A stretch of DNA of 43,163 bases from a candidate division WOR-1 bacterium RIFOXYB2_FULL_48_7 (GCA_001771615.1 MEUF01000053.1:1-43163), one strand, 5' to 3'; shown: positions 23,946 to 31,898, counted from the first letter of the stretch. Notes: a model not told the origin generated them from the letters alone. Numbers and translations are program-made.

Positions 23946-26173
23946 AAGGCGGCTTCTGTCAGTTTGACAGAAATTACGCTGGAGACACCCGGTTCCTGCA
24001 TGGTTACGCCATAAATTGTGTCAGCGGCGGCCATAGTCCGTTTGTTATGGGAAATAACAATGATTTGAGTGGTGGACGAGAAATCCTTAAGCATTCCGGC
24101 AAAACGACCAATATTGGCCTCATCCAGCGCCGCATCAACTTCGTCCAAAAAGCAAAATGGAGAGGGACGGATCTTCATTAAAGAAAATAAGATGGCGATG
24201 GCGCAAAGTGACCGTTCCCCTCCCGATAAGAGCGAGAGCGCGGTCCAGCGACGCCCATTGGGGCGGACAGAAATTTCAATTTCTGCTTCCAGCGGCGGCT
24301 GGCCTTCGGCCAGGGCAATTTTGGCTTCTCCGCCGTTAAACAATTTGGCAAAAACTTCTGAAAAGATTGTCGAGATCTGGGCCATTGTCTGCAAAAAGTT
24401 CTCTTCAGCTTTTTGGTCCAGCTCAATAATCAGGTTTCGTAAATTATCTCGAGCACTGGTCAGGTCAGTTAATTGGACTTCGATGAACGATAAGCGCTCT
24501 TTAGCTTTATTAAATTCCTCAATGGCCAAAAGGTTGACCGGTTCCAGGGCGCGCAGGCGGGCCTTGCCATCTTCAATCTCGTTCTTGGCCTTGCCGGTAT
24601 TGCTGACAACGTAAGGGAGGGATTCTATTTCCGGCAGCGATAAATTATATTCCAGGTTCAGCCGATCGCTGATGGCAGTTATTTCGCCTTCTACCTTGGC
24701 TATCCCGACTTCCAGGACCGCGGTATTGGTCCCGACGGCCCGTTCATTTTTTTCTTCTTCGCGAAGTTTGTCTTCCAGCTCAAGAATGGAGGCCCGCAGC
24801 TTATCTCGTTCAGTCTTTAAACCGTTGATTTTGCCCAAAAGCGAAGTTTTTGCTTCAGGGTTCTCGCTGGAAGAGGCATATTTTTCCAGTTCAAGCTGAT
24901 GGGCATGCAAACTAAAATTGCTTTTCTCAACTTCCTGTTCGGTGCGCAGTAATTCCGCCGATAACAGTTCAATTTCCAGGGCATGGGTGGCTAATTGGTC
25001 TTTGGCTTCAAGCAGGGCGACCGTTTCATCAGACTCAATATTAGTTAAGATATCGGCCAGCAGGTTAACCAGTGACCGGGTCCCATTAATAATTTCGTCC
25101 ATTGCCTCGCTGTTAATCAGGGAGGTGCCGGGTTGTTGGCTTGATGAGTGGTGGGGATTTTTTAGGGCTTCAATTTTTTCAACCAAGGCTTGTTTTTTTG
25201 CCGCCAGTCCAGCCAGGATCCCCTTTTCCCGCTTGAGCTCCCCTTCGACAAAGCGGCGGTTGAGTTCCAAATCGCGCAAGCGGTCTTTTTCATTATCAAG
25301 TTTGACTAACTCCTCTTCAATTGTTAGTTCATGCTGGCGCAGGTGTTCGCGCTGGGCTTGCAGTTCGGCCTCTATCTCTTTGGCGCGCGATTGTTTTTCG
25401 ACGCTGGCTTGTCTGGCCAGGGCCAGATCGGTTTCCAGCTTGCCTTTCTTTTCCAGGAGAGCGGCAATTAGTTTTTTACTCAAACCAATTTCCAATTCCT
25501 TGACCTGGGCCTGGATTTCCAGGTAGGCGGCGGCTTTTTTGGCCTGTTCTTCCAGGACGACAATGTGTTCGCCGACTTCGGTGCGCAGGTCGTTAATTCG
25601 CAGGATATTTTGTTCGGCGGCAATCAGCTTTTTTTCTGCCGAGGTCTTGCGGGTTTTGTATTTATTGATGCCGGCCGCTTCTTCAAAAACTACCCGGCGG
25701 TCTTCCCCTTTGCTAGAGAGGATGGCATCGACTTGCCCTTGAGTAATGATGGCATAGGTCCCTTCGCCAAGGCCGGTATCCATCAGTAAATCTTTTATGT
25801 CTTTTAGGCGGCAGGCGTTTTTATTGATAAAAAATTCGCTCTCCCCGCCGCGAAAGGTCCGTCGCTTAATGGCGACTTCGCTGTAGGGGACGGGGAGCCG
25901 GCCGGTTGAATTATCAAACGTTATGACAACTTCAGCCAGCGAGAGGGGTTTTTTTTGTGAAGTGCCGGCAAAAATAATATTTTCCAGCGCTCCGACGCGC
26001 AAAAAACGCGTATTGTCTTCCCCCAGCACCCAGCGGGTAGCATCGAGCACATTGCTTTTGCCGCAGCCATTGGGGCCAACCACCGCAGTGATGCGAGCTT
26101 CAGGATTAAATTCAATGTCGGTGGAATCAGCAAAAGTTTTAAAGCCGCGCAGGGAGAGAGATTTTAAAAACAT
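23942..26173 (-). CDS. smc: SMC-type chromosome segregation ATPase lacking a recognisable hinge
   Basis: The 743-residue protein has both halves of an SMC ABC-ATPase head. The N-terminal half (MFLKSLSLRGFKTFADSTDIEF) has Walker A GPNGCGKSN (33-41) and the Q-loop ITQGQVDAIL. The C-terminal half has signature LLSGGERSL (about 649-657), Walker B FCFLDEVDAALDEAN and the H-loop SHNKR. Two coiled coils (about 175-338 and 400-600) are joined by a short linker with NPHHSSSQQPGTS (339-351) and a helix to about 385. Bacterial SMC is normally about 1150-1200 residues with a hinge of about 150 residues of GxxG type; none is present, and there is no zinc-hook CxxC. RecN is an alternative, but the head sequences (DEVDAALDEAN) are SMC-like. 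The ATG at 26173 is supported by the conserved N-terminus and by a promoter 10 nt upstream. Confidence 0.85.
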   Translation of the reverse strand: MFLKSLSLRGFKTFADSTDIEFNPEARITAVVGPNGCGKSNVLDATRWVLGEDNTRFLRVGALENIIFAGTSQKKPLSLAEVVITFDNSTGRLPVPYSEVAIKRRTFRGGESEFFINKNACRLKDIKDLLMDTGLGEGTYAIITQGQVDAILSSKGEDRRVVFEEAAGINKYKTRKTSAEKKLIAAEQNILRINDLRTEVGEHIVVLEEQAKKAAAYLEIQAQVKELEIGLSKKLIAALLEKKGKLETDLALARQASVEKQSRAKEIEAELQAQREHLRQHELTIEEELVKLDNEKDRLRDLELNRRFVEGELKREKGILAGLAAKKQALVEKIEALKNPHHSSSQQPGTSLINSEAMDEIINGTRSLVNLLADILTNIESDETVALLEAKDQLATHALEIELLSAELLRTEQEVEKSNFSLHAHQLELEKYASSSENPEAKTSLLGKINGLKTERDKLRASILELEDKLREEEKNERAVGTNTAVLEVGIAKVEGEITAISDRLNLEYNLSLPEIESLPYVVSNTGKAKNEIEDGKARLRALEPVNLLAIEEFNKAKERLSFIEVQLTDLTSARDNLRNLIIELDQKAEENFLQTMAQISTIFSEVFAKLFNGGEAKIALAEGQPPLEAEIEISVRPNGRRWTALSLLSGGERSLCAIAILFSLMKIRPSPFCFLDEVDAALDEANIGRFAGMLKDFSSTTQIIVISHNKRTMAAADTIYGVTMQEPGVSSVISVKLTEAAL

Positions 26174-26183
26174 GTTGCAAATA

Positions 26184-26212
26184 ATGATATCAGAAAGTAT
26201 CGGCTTGAGCAA
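26184..26212 (-). promoter_or_regulatory. Promoter of smc, leaderless geometry
   Basis: TTGCTC (26212-26207), a 17-nt spacer and extended -10 TGaTATCAT (hexamer 26189-26184) lie on the minus strand, 10 nt before the ATG at 26173. The -35 box overlaps the -35 of the divergent SLH-gene promoter through the shared TTGAGCAA sequence. Confidence 0.6.
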
Positions 26213-26232
26213 CCGGGAGAATATGCTAAAAT
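26205..26232 (+). promoter_or_regulatory. Promoter of the SLH-domain gene, leaderless geometry
   Basis: TTGAGC (26205-26210), a 16-nt spacer and extended -10 TGcTAAAAT (hexamer 26227-26232) precede the ATG at 26241 by 8 nt. An upstream in-frame ATG (26223) lies within the promoter and would not be transcribed from it. Confidence 0.6.
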
Positions 26233-26240
26233 GGGCGCAG

Positions 26241-26960
26241 ATGAAACGGTTTTTATTGACGGTTATTATGCTTTCTTTGGGCACCGCATTATTGGCCAAG
26301 GTAACAATTGTTTCCCCGCGCGATCGGACCCAGATATTTTATGAGACTATATCACTTAACATCCTGGCGGAACCGGCTAGCCGGATTTTTATCAATGACC
26401 AGCCTCTTCAAGTAGCCGAAAACGGCCAAATCCAGGTTGAACTGGAGCTACGCCTGGGCAAAAACTACGTCCAGGTCCGGGATGATGATACAACCGCGGC
26501 TATCAGGCTGATCAGGGTACAGACCTTTCCTGATATTGAGGGGACAAAGGAGAGCTGGCGCAACCAGATTATTTATTTGGCGACTTTGGGACTGATTGAG
26601 GGGCTGCCTGACGGCAACTTCTATCCCGACCGGCCGATTTCCAGGGAAGAGTGGGCAACCTGGCAGGCCAAAGCCTGGCAGCTTGAGGTCAAAGTGCCGA
26701 CCCAAGCGGTCGCGACCGATGTAGCGGTTGATTACTGGCGGGCACCCTATATCAAGGCCGCGCTTGAGGCCAACCTCTTGACCCTTAAGGCCGACGGATC
26801 TTTCGGCCTGGACGAACCAGTTGGTGGTGATCTGACCCGCAGAGGGGCCGTAGCTATTCTGGCGCGACAAAAAATGGTCCAATCACAGTTGCGGGATTTA
26901 TTTAATTTTAAAAAGGGGTATAATAAGGGCACCTTTTGCCGATGGACAATAAAACCATAA
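26241..26960 (+). CDS. Secreted SLH-domain protein
   Basis: The 239-residue protein has a signal peptide (MKRFLLTVIMLSLGTALLA), an Ig-like/PEGA-like domain (about 21-93, VTIVSPRDRT ... VQVRDDD) and two SLH domains. The first (95-150) is FPDI...IIYLATLGLIEGLPDGNFYPDRPISREEWA. The second, degenerate (155-215), is ATDVAVDYWRAPYIKAALEANLL...LTRRGAVAIL. SLH domains bind pyruvylated or polyamine-modified peptidoglycan polymers. The start at 26241 is favoured by the promoter spacing; 26223 is the alternative. It overlaps the next gene by 19 bp and is the first gene of a four-gene envelope cassette. The tail VQSQLRDLFNFKKGYN recurs in the third gene. Confidence 0.8.
   Translation: MKRFLLTVIMLSLGTALLAKVTIVSPRDRTQIFYETISLNILAEPASRIFINDQPLQVAENGQIQVELELRLGKNYVQVRDDDTTAAIRLIRVQTFPDIEGTKESWRNQIIYLATLGLIEGLPDGNFYPDRPISREEWATWQAKAWQLEVKVPTQAVATDVAVDYWRAPYIKAALEANLLTLKADGSFGLDEPVGGDLTRRGAVAILARQKMVQSQLRDLFNFKKGYNKGTFCRWTIKP
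26919..26924 (+). promoter_or_regulatory. Possible internal -10 box before the barrel-SLH gene
   Basis: A perfect TATAAT lies inside the end of the SLH gene, 17 nt before the ATG at 26942 and 11 nt before an in-frame TTG at 26936. No -35 box or TGn extension is seen, so the site may be chance. Confidence 0.3.
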
Positions 26961-28564
26961 GTAAAATATTTCTGGCGCTAATATTGAGCCTGTCAGTGGT
27001 GACCGGGGCCAGCGGGCAATTTAACCAGATCGGTGCCTTACCGCTTGATACTGAACAGGGGGTCAGGCCGCTTGGTATGGGAGGGGCGTTTGTTGGCCTG
27101 GCCGATGATAACAACGCTGCCCTTTATAACCCCGGCGGATTGGCCTGGGCCAAGGGATTGTCTATGCATCTGCGTGACCTGGAAAACATTACGGCTATTC
27201 AGGCCTACCCAACCGGTTTTGGTTCTTCATTCGGTCTGGGAGTAATTTTTAGTAAGATCAGCGGCATTCCGATCGCCGGAGGCACAGCCAATACCAGCGG
27301 CTCAACAATATTGGTTTCTTACGGGACCAAGCTTAATTTTTTACCCGCCTTGTACAAAGAAGAAATATTCCAACGGATTGGTGTTGGTTTCAACCTCAAG
27401 GCTTTGCTGGGTGAAACCATGCAGCAAACCGGACAAACCGATCGCTCCGCGACCGGCTGGGATATGGATTTGGGCGTATTGTGGAAAGGGGGCGACTGGT
27501 GGAATCTGGGTTTGACGATACAAAACTTACTACCAGCCAAGACCTTGAACGGCGGAGAAATCAAATGGGATGTCGGCGGCGAAGAAGATGTGCCAACCGC
27601 TTATAAACTGGGTGGGTCGGCCAAGCTGATCGGCGATATCGGTTCGCCGATTTATGCCGACAACCGGGAACTGATAGTGGCCGGGGAGCTTGACTCTTCA
27701 ACTTTTTATAGCACGCTGCTTAAATTTGGCGCTGAAATTGGCTTCAATAAAAAATATTTCCTGCGGGGTGGCATCAACCAGCAACACAACCTGACCGGAA
27801 CCATTGCTTCTTTTGCTTTTGGCGGCGGGGTCCGCTCGGAAGAGTGGGGGGCAGACCTGGCCAGCTATCGGGAGCCGCTGCGCAATGAGCAGGTTATCGG
27901 TTTTTCTTTTTCCTATTTCCCCAAAGATTGGATTGTCATCAAGCGCCTGGATGTCGACAGGCCTAAAATATTATTAGAGCAGGCGATTGAGAGCATTTCG
28001 CTGTCTGATAACATCATTTGTTATAGCGACACCTTGGAAGTTACCGGCAGGGTTAAGCCGGGAGTTGATGTCTATGTCAATGGCTACCGGGCGGCGGTAG
28101 CCGATGACCAGTCGTTTAAAGTCACGATCCCTTTGATCCTGGGAAAAAACCTGGTGGTGGTAGAAGCCAGGTTCGAAGGAGATAAAAAGATCTGGAAATA
28201 TAAGGTTTTACGTCAAGCCAAAGTTGACTTGCCAATTGAGCCGGCCAAAAAGAAAAACGTTGAAGAGCTTGTCACCCTCGGTGTGATAGATGTTTCCAAA
28301 CAAAAAGAATTTAAGCTTGAAGCCAGCGTGACCAGGGGCGAAATCGCCACCTGGATTGTTAAGGCGGCTGACCTGCGTCTGCCGGCTGTGACAAAGGACC
28401 CCTTCAATGATGTTAAACAAGATGACCCTGTTGCCCCCTATGCCCAGGCGGTTGTTGAGTGGGGGATTATGAAAGCCTATCCCGATGGTACTTTTCGTCC
28501 CAATTCCCCTGTTTCACGGGAAGAGGGGAATAAATTATTCAAAATGTTGAGGGCCGGTAATTAA
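26942..28564 (+). CDS. PorV/FadL-like outer-membrane barrel fused to Ig-like and SLH domains
   Basis: The 540-residue protein has a signal peptide (about 1-25). A barrel-like region (about 40-325) opens with GVRPLGMGGAFVGLADDNNAALYNPGGLAW, the signature of the UPF0164/PorV/FadL-like outer-membrane family. Next comes an Ig-like domain (about 350-412, SDTLEVTGRVKPGVDVYVNG). It ends in a partial SLH repeat (437-478) and a complete one (485-535, FNDVKQDDPVAPYAQAVVEWGIMKAYPDGTFRPNSPVSREE). SLH-bearing porins such as OmpM tether the outer membrane to peptidoglycan in Negativicutes and relatives, but carry the SLH at the N-terminus; here it is C-terminal. It should span the outer membrane with the SLH in the periplasm. 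It overlaps the previous gene and is directly followed by the next. Confidence 0.85.
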   Translation: MDNKTISKIFLALILSLSVVTGASGQFNQIGALPLDTEQGVRPLGMGGAFVGLADDNNAALYNPGGLAWAKGLSMHLRDLENITAIQAYPTGFGSSFGLGVIFSKISGIPIAGGTANTSGSTILVSYGTKLNFLPALYKEEIFQRIGVGFNLKALLGETMQQTGQTDRSATGWDMDLGVLWKGGDWWNLGLTIQNLLPAKTLNGGEIKWDVGGEEDVPTAYKLGGSAKLIGDIGSPIYADNRELIVAGELDSSTFYSTLLKFGAEIGFNKKYFLRGGINQQHNLTGTIASFAFGGGVRSEEWGADLASYREPLRNEQVIGFSFSYFPKDWIVIKRLDVDRPKILLEQAIESISLSDNIICYSDTLEVTGRVKPGVDVYVNGYRAAVADDQSFKVTIPLILGKNLVVVEARFEGDKKIWKYKVLRQAKVDLPIEPAKKKNVEELVTLGVIDVSKQKEFKLEASVTRGEIATWIVKAADLRLPAVTKDPFNDVKQDDPVAPYAQAVVEWGIMKAYPDGTFRPNSPVSREEGNKLFKMLRAGN

Positions 28565-29431
28565 ATGGATAAATATATAAAAATATTTCTTTGCTTAACG
28601 ATTGGCAGCCTGATGCTGGCAGGCAGCGTTAAGGCTGAGCCGACCGAAGAAGCCGGGCTGTCGCGCGATGAGGCGATAAAAATAATTTCCAATTCTGATG
28701 TGGTTAAACAGAAATTAGGCGACCTGTTTTCCTTTACGACCGGTTATGACCTTTCTAAAATTAACCGGGCGAAGCTGACCCCGATCATTAGCTACATTAG
28801 GGTTGTCCCCAAACGGGTCCCGCCGGATGGGCGCACCATCCTGGAGCTCCAGGCGCAGGTTGAAGACCCGTCAGGCCCCAAGAATATTGCCGGCGTTAAG
28901 GCTGATTTGAGTTCGATCGGCCGGTTAGCCAGCACAGTCTTGGTTGATAACGGCATGTTTGGGGACAAATCGGCTGGAGATAAGATTTACAGTACCCAGA
29001 CCAGCGTCTCGCCGAAGATAAATTTAGGGAAAAAGGAGATCACTGTTTCGGCAGCCAACAAACGGGGTTGGCTGGCCTTGGCTAAAACCCAACTTGATGT
29101 TGATAAGACGCCGTTGATCCTGGAAGCGACTGCCAACCCGGCACGGCTGGCCGTCAAGAGCAAAACCAAGGTGGAGTTAGTTGTCAGGGTTGATAATCCT
29201 GGCCGCAATCAGGACATGGCTTTTATTTACCTGGATATGAGCAGCTTGGGGATTTCCTCAAAATTGGCGCTCAAATATGTGCCGGGGAGCGGCGAAGTTG
29301 AAAGCGACCTCTGGATGGGAGAATTTGTCTTGCCGGAAAATGTCGGGCCGGGAGAATACTGGCTGCCGCTGGAAATAGTCAACCAGTCTGGTGGCAGTGC
29401 TTTTGGCAAAATTGAACTGGCAGTTTATTAA
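28565..29431 (+). CDS. Secreted protein with Ig-like domains, envelope cassette
   Basis: The 288-residue protein has a signal peptide (MDKYIKIFLCLTIGSLMLAGSVKA). A segment LSRDEAIKIISNSDVVKQKLGDLFSFTTGY (32-61, interrupted here only for reference) is clearly related to the end of the first SLH protein. Two probable Ig-like domains follow (about 70-180 and 190-288; NPARLAVKSKTKVELVVRVDNPG). No enzymatic motif is seen. Its ATG immediately follows the barrel-SLH stop codon, and its own stop overlaps the kinase start (TAATG), so stoichiometric production with both is likely. It may be a periplasmic linker or ligand for the kinase sensor, which is inference. Confidence 0.75.
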   Translation: MDKYIKIFLCLTIGSLMLAGSVKAEPTEEAGLSRDEAIKIISNSDVVKQKLGDLFSFTTGYDLSKINRAKLTPIISYIRVVPKRVPPDGRTILELQAQVEDPSGPKNIAGVKADLSSIGRLASTVLVDNGMFGDKSAGDKIYSTQTSVSPKINLGKKEITVSAANKRGWLALAKTQLDVDKTPLILEATANPARLAVKSKTKVELVVRVDNPGRNQDMAFIYLDMSSLGISSKLALKYVPGSGEVESDLWMGEFVLPENVGPGEYWLPLEIVNQSGGSAFGKIELAVY

Positions 29432-31632
29432 TGTTGTCGACAATTACGATAATCAGTGTTTTCACCGAAATCTTTGCCGCCGGCATTCTAATTTCCGGCG
29501 GTTTAACCTTTTTGCATAAATATTTTGTTCCTCCCCACCAGCGAAAAGACCTTTTTCTAAGCGGGCTGTTTTTAACGCTGTTTGCTTTTTTGGCTGCGAC
29601 GCTGGCTTCACAATTGATGTTTAACCTGGGCCGCCCGCTGGCGGAATTGATTGCCATGCAAAAATGGGTCTCCGGCTCGTTATTATTGTCGTCCCTGCTA
29701 CTGCTGGCTTACATTGTTGAAAAATTTAATCTCCGCTGGGGGCACCTGCTGACTGTCTTGCTGTTGCTGGTAGTCGGTTATTATCTGGTCGAACTGTTTC
29801 AGGCGACAGCCAATTTGGTCTACCGTGAAGAAATTATCGAGCCGGTCGTTGACTATTCTACCTGGATCCCGGCCAAGCCGCTTTTGTCCGGCTGCTGGAT
29901 GTTACTGGCGGGCCTTGCCCTATGGCGGGGGAGCCTGACGAGCGGCGGGAAAAAAGTGCTATTTTTCTATACTGGCGGGGCGGCGCTCCTGTTCCTGGGC
30001 GCATTGCTGTCAGCGTTTTATTACACCAGGTTCGCTGAGGCCGGATATCTGTTGGCTGCCTGGCTCATTATGCTCCTGGCGGTCTTAGCCTTGTTACTGG
30101 GTGACCTGATCCCGCCGGAAACAATTGTGGCCAATCGTCCGCTGCGGTTTTTGCGGACTAGAATACTTTTTAAGCTGGTTCTGATATTTGTTTTATTGAT
30201 TGTGATCCTTTTTGAGGTCACTACCCTGGTGACGCTTAACATCAGCAAAAATGCCCTTTCCCAGACGATTCGCGATTCCTATTTCAGGTTTGCCGATAAT
30301 ATTGCCCAGAAAGTTTCCGCCTTGCCGGTGCAGCCGAAACCGGAAACGCTGCAGGCTATTATTGAAAAGGAAAAGCTCAAAGAAAACAATATTGCTTTTA
30401 TTGTCGACGCCAGGGGACAGTTGCTGGCCCATGTCGATAAAAAGCGGGCGTTGTTAAAGGAAGACCTCTCCGGCAATCAAGGCGTGGCCAAACTATTGGC
30501 AGGCCAGGCTGGGGCCGCTGAGTTTAAAGACGAATGGGGCGGCCTGATGGTCGGCGCTTATATGCCGATTACCAAATATCATTGGGGGGTGGTGGTGGAG
30601 GAGCCGATTTTTTCCGCTTACTTTGAGCTGCGGCGGCTAGAGACCAATTCGCTGCTTTTTGTGATTGCCGGGATAGTCTTAACGGCTTTGACAGGAATCT
30701 TTTTTGCCCGTTCGATCGAGCGGCCGATCAAGGAATTGATCCTGGGTACCGAGGCGGTTTCCCGCGGCGAATTGGGCTATCATATTAACAGCTCATCGGC
30801 TGATGAGATCGGTCGGCTGGCAGAGGCCTTTAATAAAATGACCAAAGATTTGCGTGACAGCCAGGAACGTTTAATTCTTTCGGAAAAACTGGCTTCGCTC
30901 GGAACGATGGCGGCTGGCATGGCGCATGAAATCAAAAACCCGCTTGTCTCGCTGCGCACCTTTACACAGCTACTCCAACAAAAATGGGAAGACAAGGAAT
31001 TCCGCGATAAGTTTTCGCAAATAATCCCGCACGAAATTGAACGGATCAACCGTATTGCTGAAAGTTTGCTGAAGTTCGGACGGCCAATGAAGCCTGAACT
31101 GACCAAAGTAGATGTGAATTCCCTCCTCGAAGAAGTCATTCTCTTGTTTGAGAGCGAAGCCAAGAAGAATAATGTGCGGGTAACCAAAAAACTGGCCACT
31201 TTGCCGCAAATTTATGGTGACGCTGGCCAACTCTCGCAGGTTTTTGTCAATGTCGTCAAGAACGCCATTGAAGCGATGCAGAAAAATGGCGGCGAGATGA
31301 TTGTCAAGACAGATGTCGGCGAGGTTATCAAGCTGGGAAAAATGAAGCGCCAGGGCATTTTAAAAGGGGAAGAGATGGTTTGGGGAGAAGAGGAAGACTT
31401 GGGCCAGCCGACACCGGTTGTTTTTATTGAAATAACTGATACCGGAGAAGGCATTGCCGAAGAGAATCTACGCAGTTTATTTGACCCGTTTTTCACAACC
31501 AAAATGACCGGGACCGGCATGGGGCTGCCCATAACCTTGCGCATTATCGAAGAGCACAAGGGGTCAATTAAAGTCCGAAGTAAAGCCGGGGCGGGGACGA
31601 CCTTTATAATTACGCTGCCGCAGAAGAGCTAA
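29431..31632 (+). CDS. Membrane sensor histidine kinase (multi-TM, Cache-like sensor, HAMP, NtrB-like kinase)
   Basis: This 733-residue kinase has about seven N-terminal hydrophobic segments (1-225), another transmembrane helix (246-268), an extracytoplasmic dCache-like sensor (about 270-405; AFIVDARGQLLAHVDK, GAYMPITKYHWGVVVEE) and a further helix (407-428). A HAMP domain follows (about 429-480, ARSIERPIKELILGTEAVSRGEL). In the HisKA domain the phospho-acceptor is His499 in MAHEIKNPLVSLRTF. The HATPase_c domain shows FVNVVKNAIEAM, DTGEGIAEENLRSLFDPFFTTK and GTGMGLPIT. The HEIKNPL box is typical of NtrB/AtoS-like kinases that pair with sigma-54 regulators. No response regulator is in the window. 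Coupling to the SLH/barrel genes suggests it senses envelope state. Confidence 0.93.
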   Translation: MLSTITIISVFTEIFAAGILISGGLTFLHKYFVPPHQRKDLFLSGLFLTLFAFLAATLASQLMFNLGRPLAELIAMQKWVSGSLLLSSLLLLAYIVEKFNLRWGHLLTVLLLLVVGYYLVELFQATANLVYREEIIEPVVDYSTWIPAKPLLSGCWMLLAGLALWRGSLTSGGKKVLFFYTGGAALLFLGALLSAFYYTRFAEAGYLLAAWLIMLLAVLALLLGDLIPPETIVANRPLRFLRTRILFKLVLIFVLLIVILFEVTTLVTLNISKNALSQTIRDSYFRFADNIAQKVSALPVQPKPETLQAIIEKEKLKENNIAFIVDARGQLLAHVDKKRALLKEDLSGNQGVAKLLAGQAGAAEFKDEWGGLMVGAYMPITKYHWGVVVEEPIFSAYFELRRLETNSLLFVIAGIVLTALTGIFFARSIERPIKELILGTEAVSRGELGYHINSSSADEIGRLAEAFNKMTKDLRDSQERLILSEKLASLGTMAAGMAHEIKNPLVSLRTFTQLLQQKWEDKEFRDKFSQIIPHEIERINRIAESLLKFGRPMKPELTKVDVNSLLEEVILLFESEAKKNNVRVTKKLATLPQIYGDAGQLSQVFVNVVKNAIEAMQKNGGEMIVKTDVGEVIKLGKMKRQGILKGEEMVWGEEEDLGQPTPVVFIEITDTGEGIAEENLRSLFDPFFTTKMTGTGMGLPITLRIIEEHKGSIKVRSKAGAGTTFIITLPQKS

Positions 31633-31820
31633 AGCCCTTTTATTTTTTCCAGGAAAGACTTCATGCCGTTGCCCAGGATGCCTTCAGAAATAAAACCCTC
31701 CATTTTTTCCAGGATCTGGCTTTTGGCCATAACATAGGAGCAGTCTTCGTTCTCGGTAAAAGTAATATTACCCGAAGTCTGAAAAATACAATTATCAACT
31801 GTGATACGGCAAGTTTCCAT
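31629..31820 (-). CDS. Hypothetical small protein (63 aa)
   Basis: The open frame METCRITVDNCIFQTSG... has normal codon composition, three cysteines (Cys4, Cys11, Cys27) and an amphipathic C-terminal half (KSQILEKMEGFISEGI). It fills exactly the gap between the kinase stop, which it overlaps, and the clpC promoter. No family is recognised, and the ribosome-binding site is weak. A possible -10 (TATTAA, 31838-31833) lies 12 nt upstream. It is probably real because otherwise this would be the only convergent-free gap here, but that is a weak argument. Confidence 0.5.
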   Translation of the reverse strand: METCRITVDNCIFQTSGNITFTENEDCSYVMAKSQILEKMEGFISEGILGNGMKSFLEKIKGL

Positions 31821-31859
31821 ATTGCTCTACTTTTAATATCGGCCTGGTCGTAGAAAAAC

Positions 31860-31889
31860 TTGCACCAGCCGGCTTGGCGTTGCTATAAT
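31860..31889 (+). promoter_or_regulatory. Promoter of clpC, leaderless geometry
   Basis: TTGCAC (31860-31865), an 18-nt spacer and extended -10 TGcTATAAT (hexamer 31884-31889) precede the ATG at 31899 by 9 nt. The start codon is independently fixed by the conserved ClpC N-terminus, which makes this the best-supported leaderless case. No CIRCE or CtsR-like operator was recognised. Confidence 0.75.
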
Positions 31890-31898
31890 CCAATTAAG

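Noticed and set aside
25923..26240. Longer start for the SLH gene running antisense through smc
   Set aside because: The protein would lose its signal peptide, and the region is strongly conserved smc coding sequence on the other strand.
26173..26299. In-frame extension of smc by 42 residues
   Set aside because: It crosses the divergent SLH gene and both promoters, and SMC proteins normally begin MxLKxLxLxGFKSF, which is exactly what the ATG at 26173 gives.
31860..31898. TTG start 13 codons upstream for clpC
   Set aside because: The upstream stretch contains the promoter itself; ClpC proteins begin MFERFT at the ATG at 31899.
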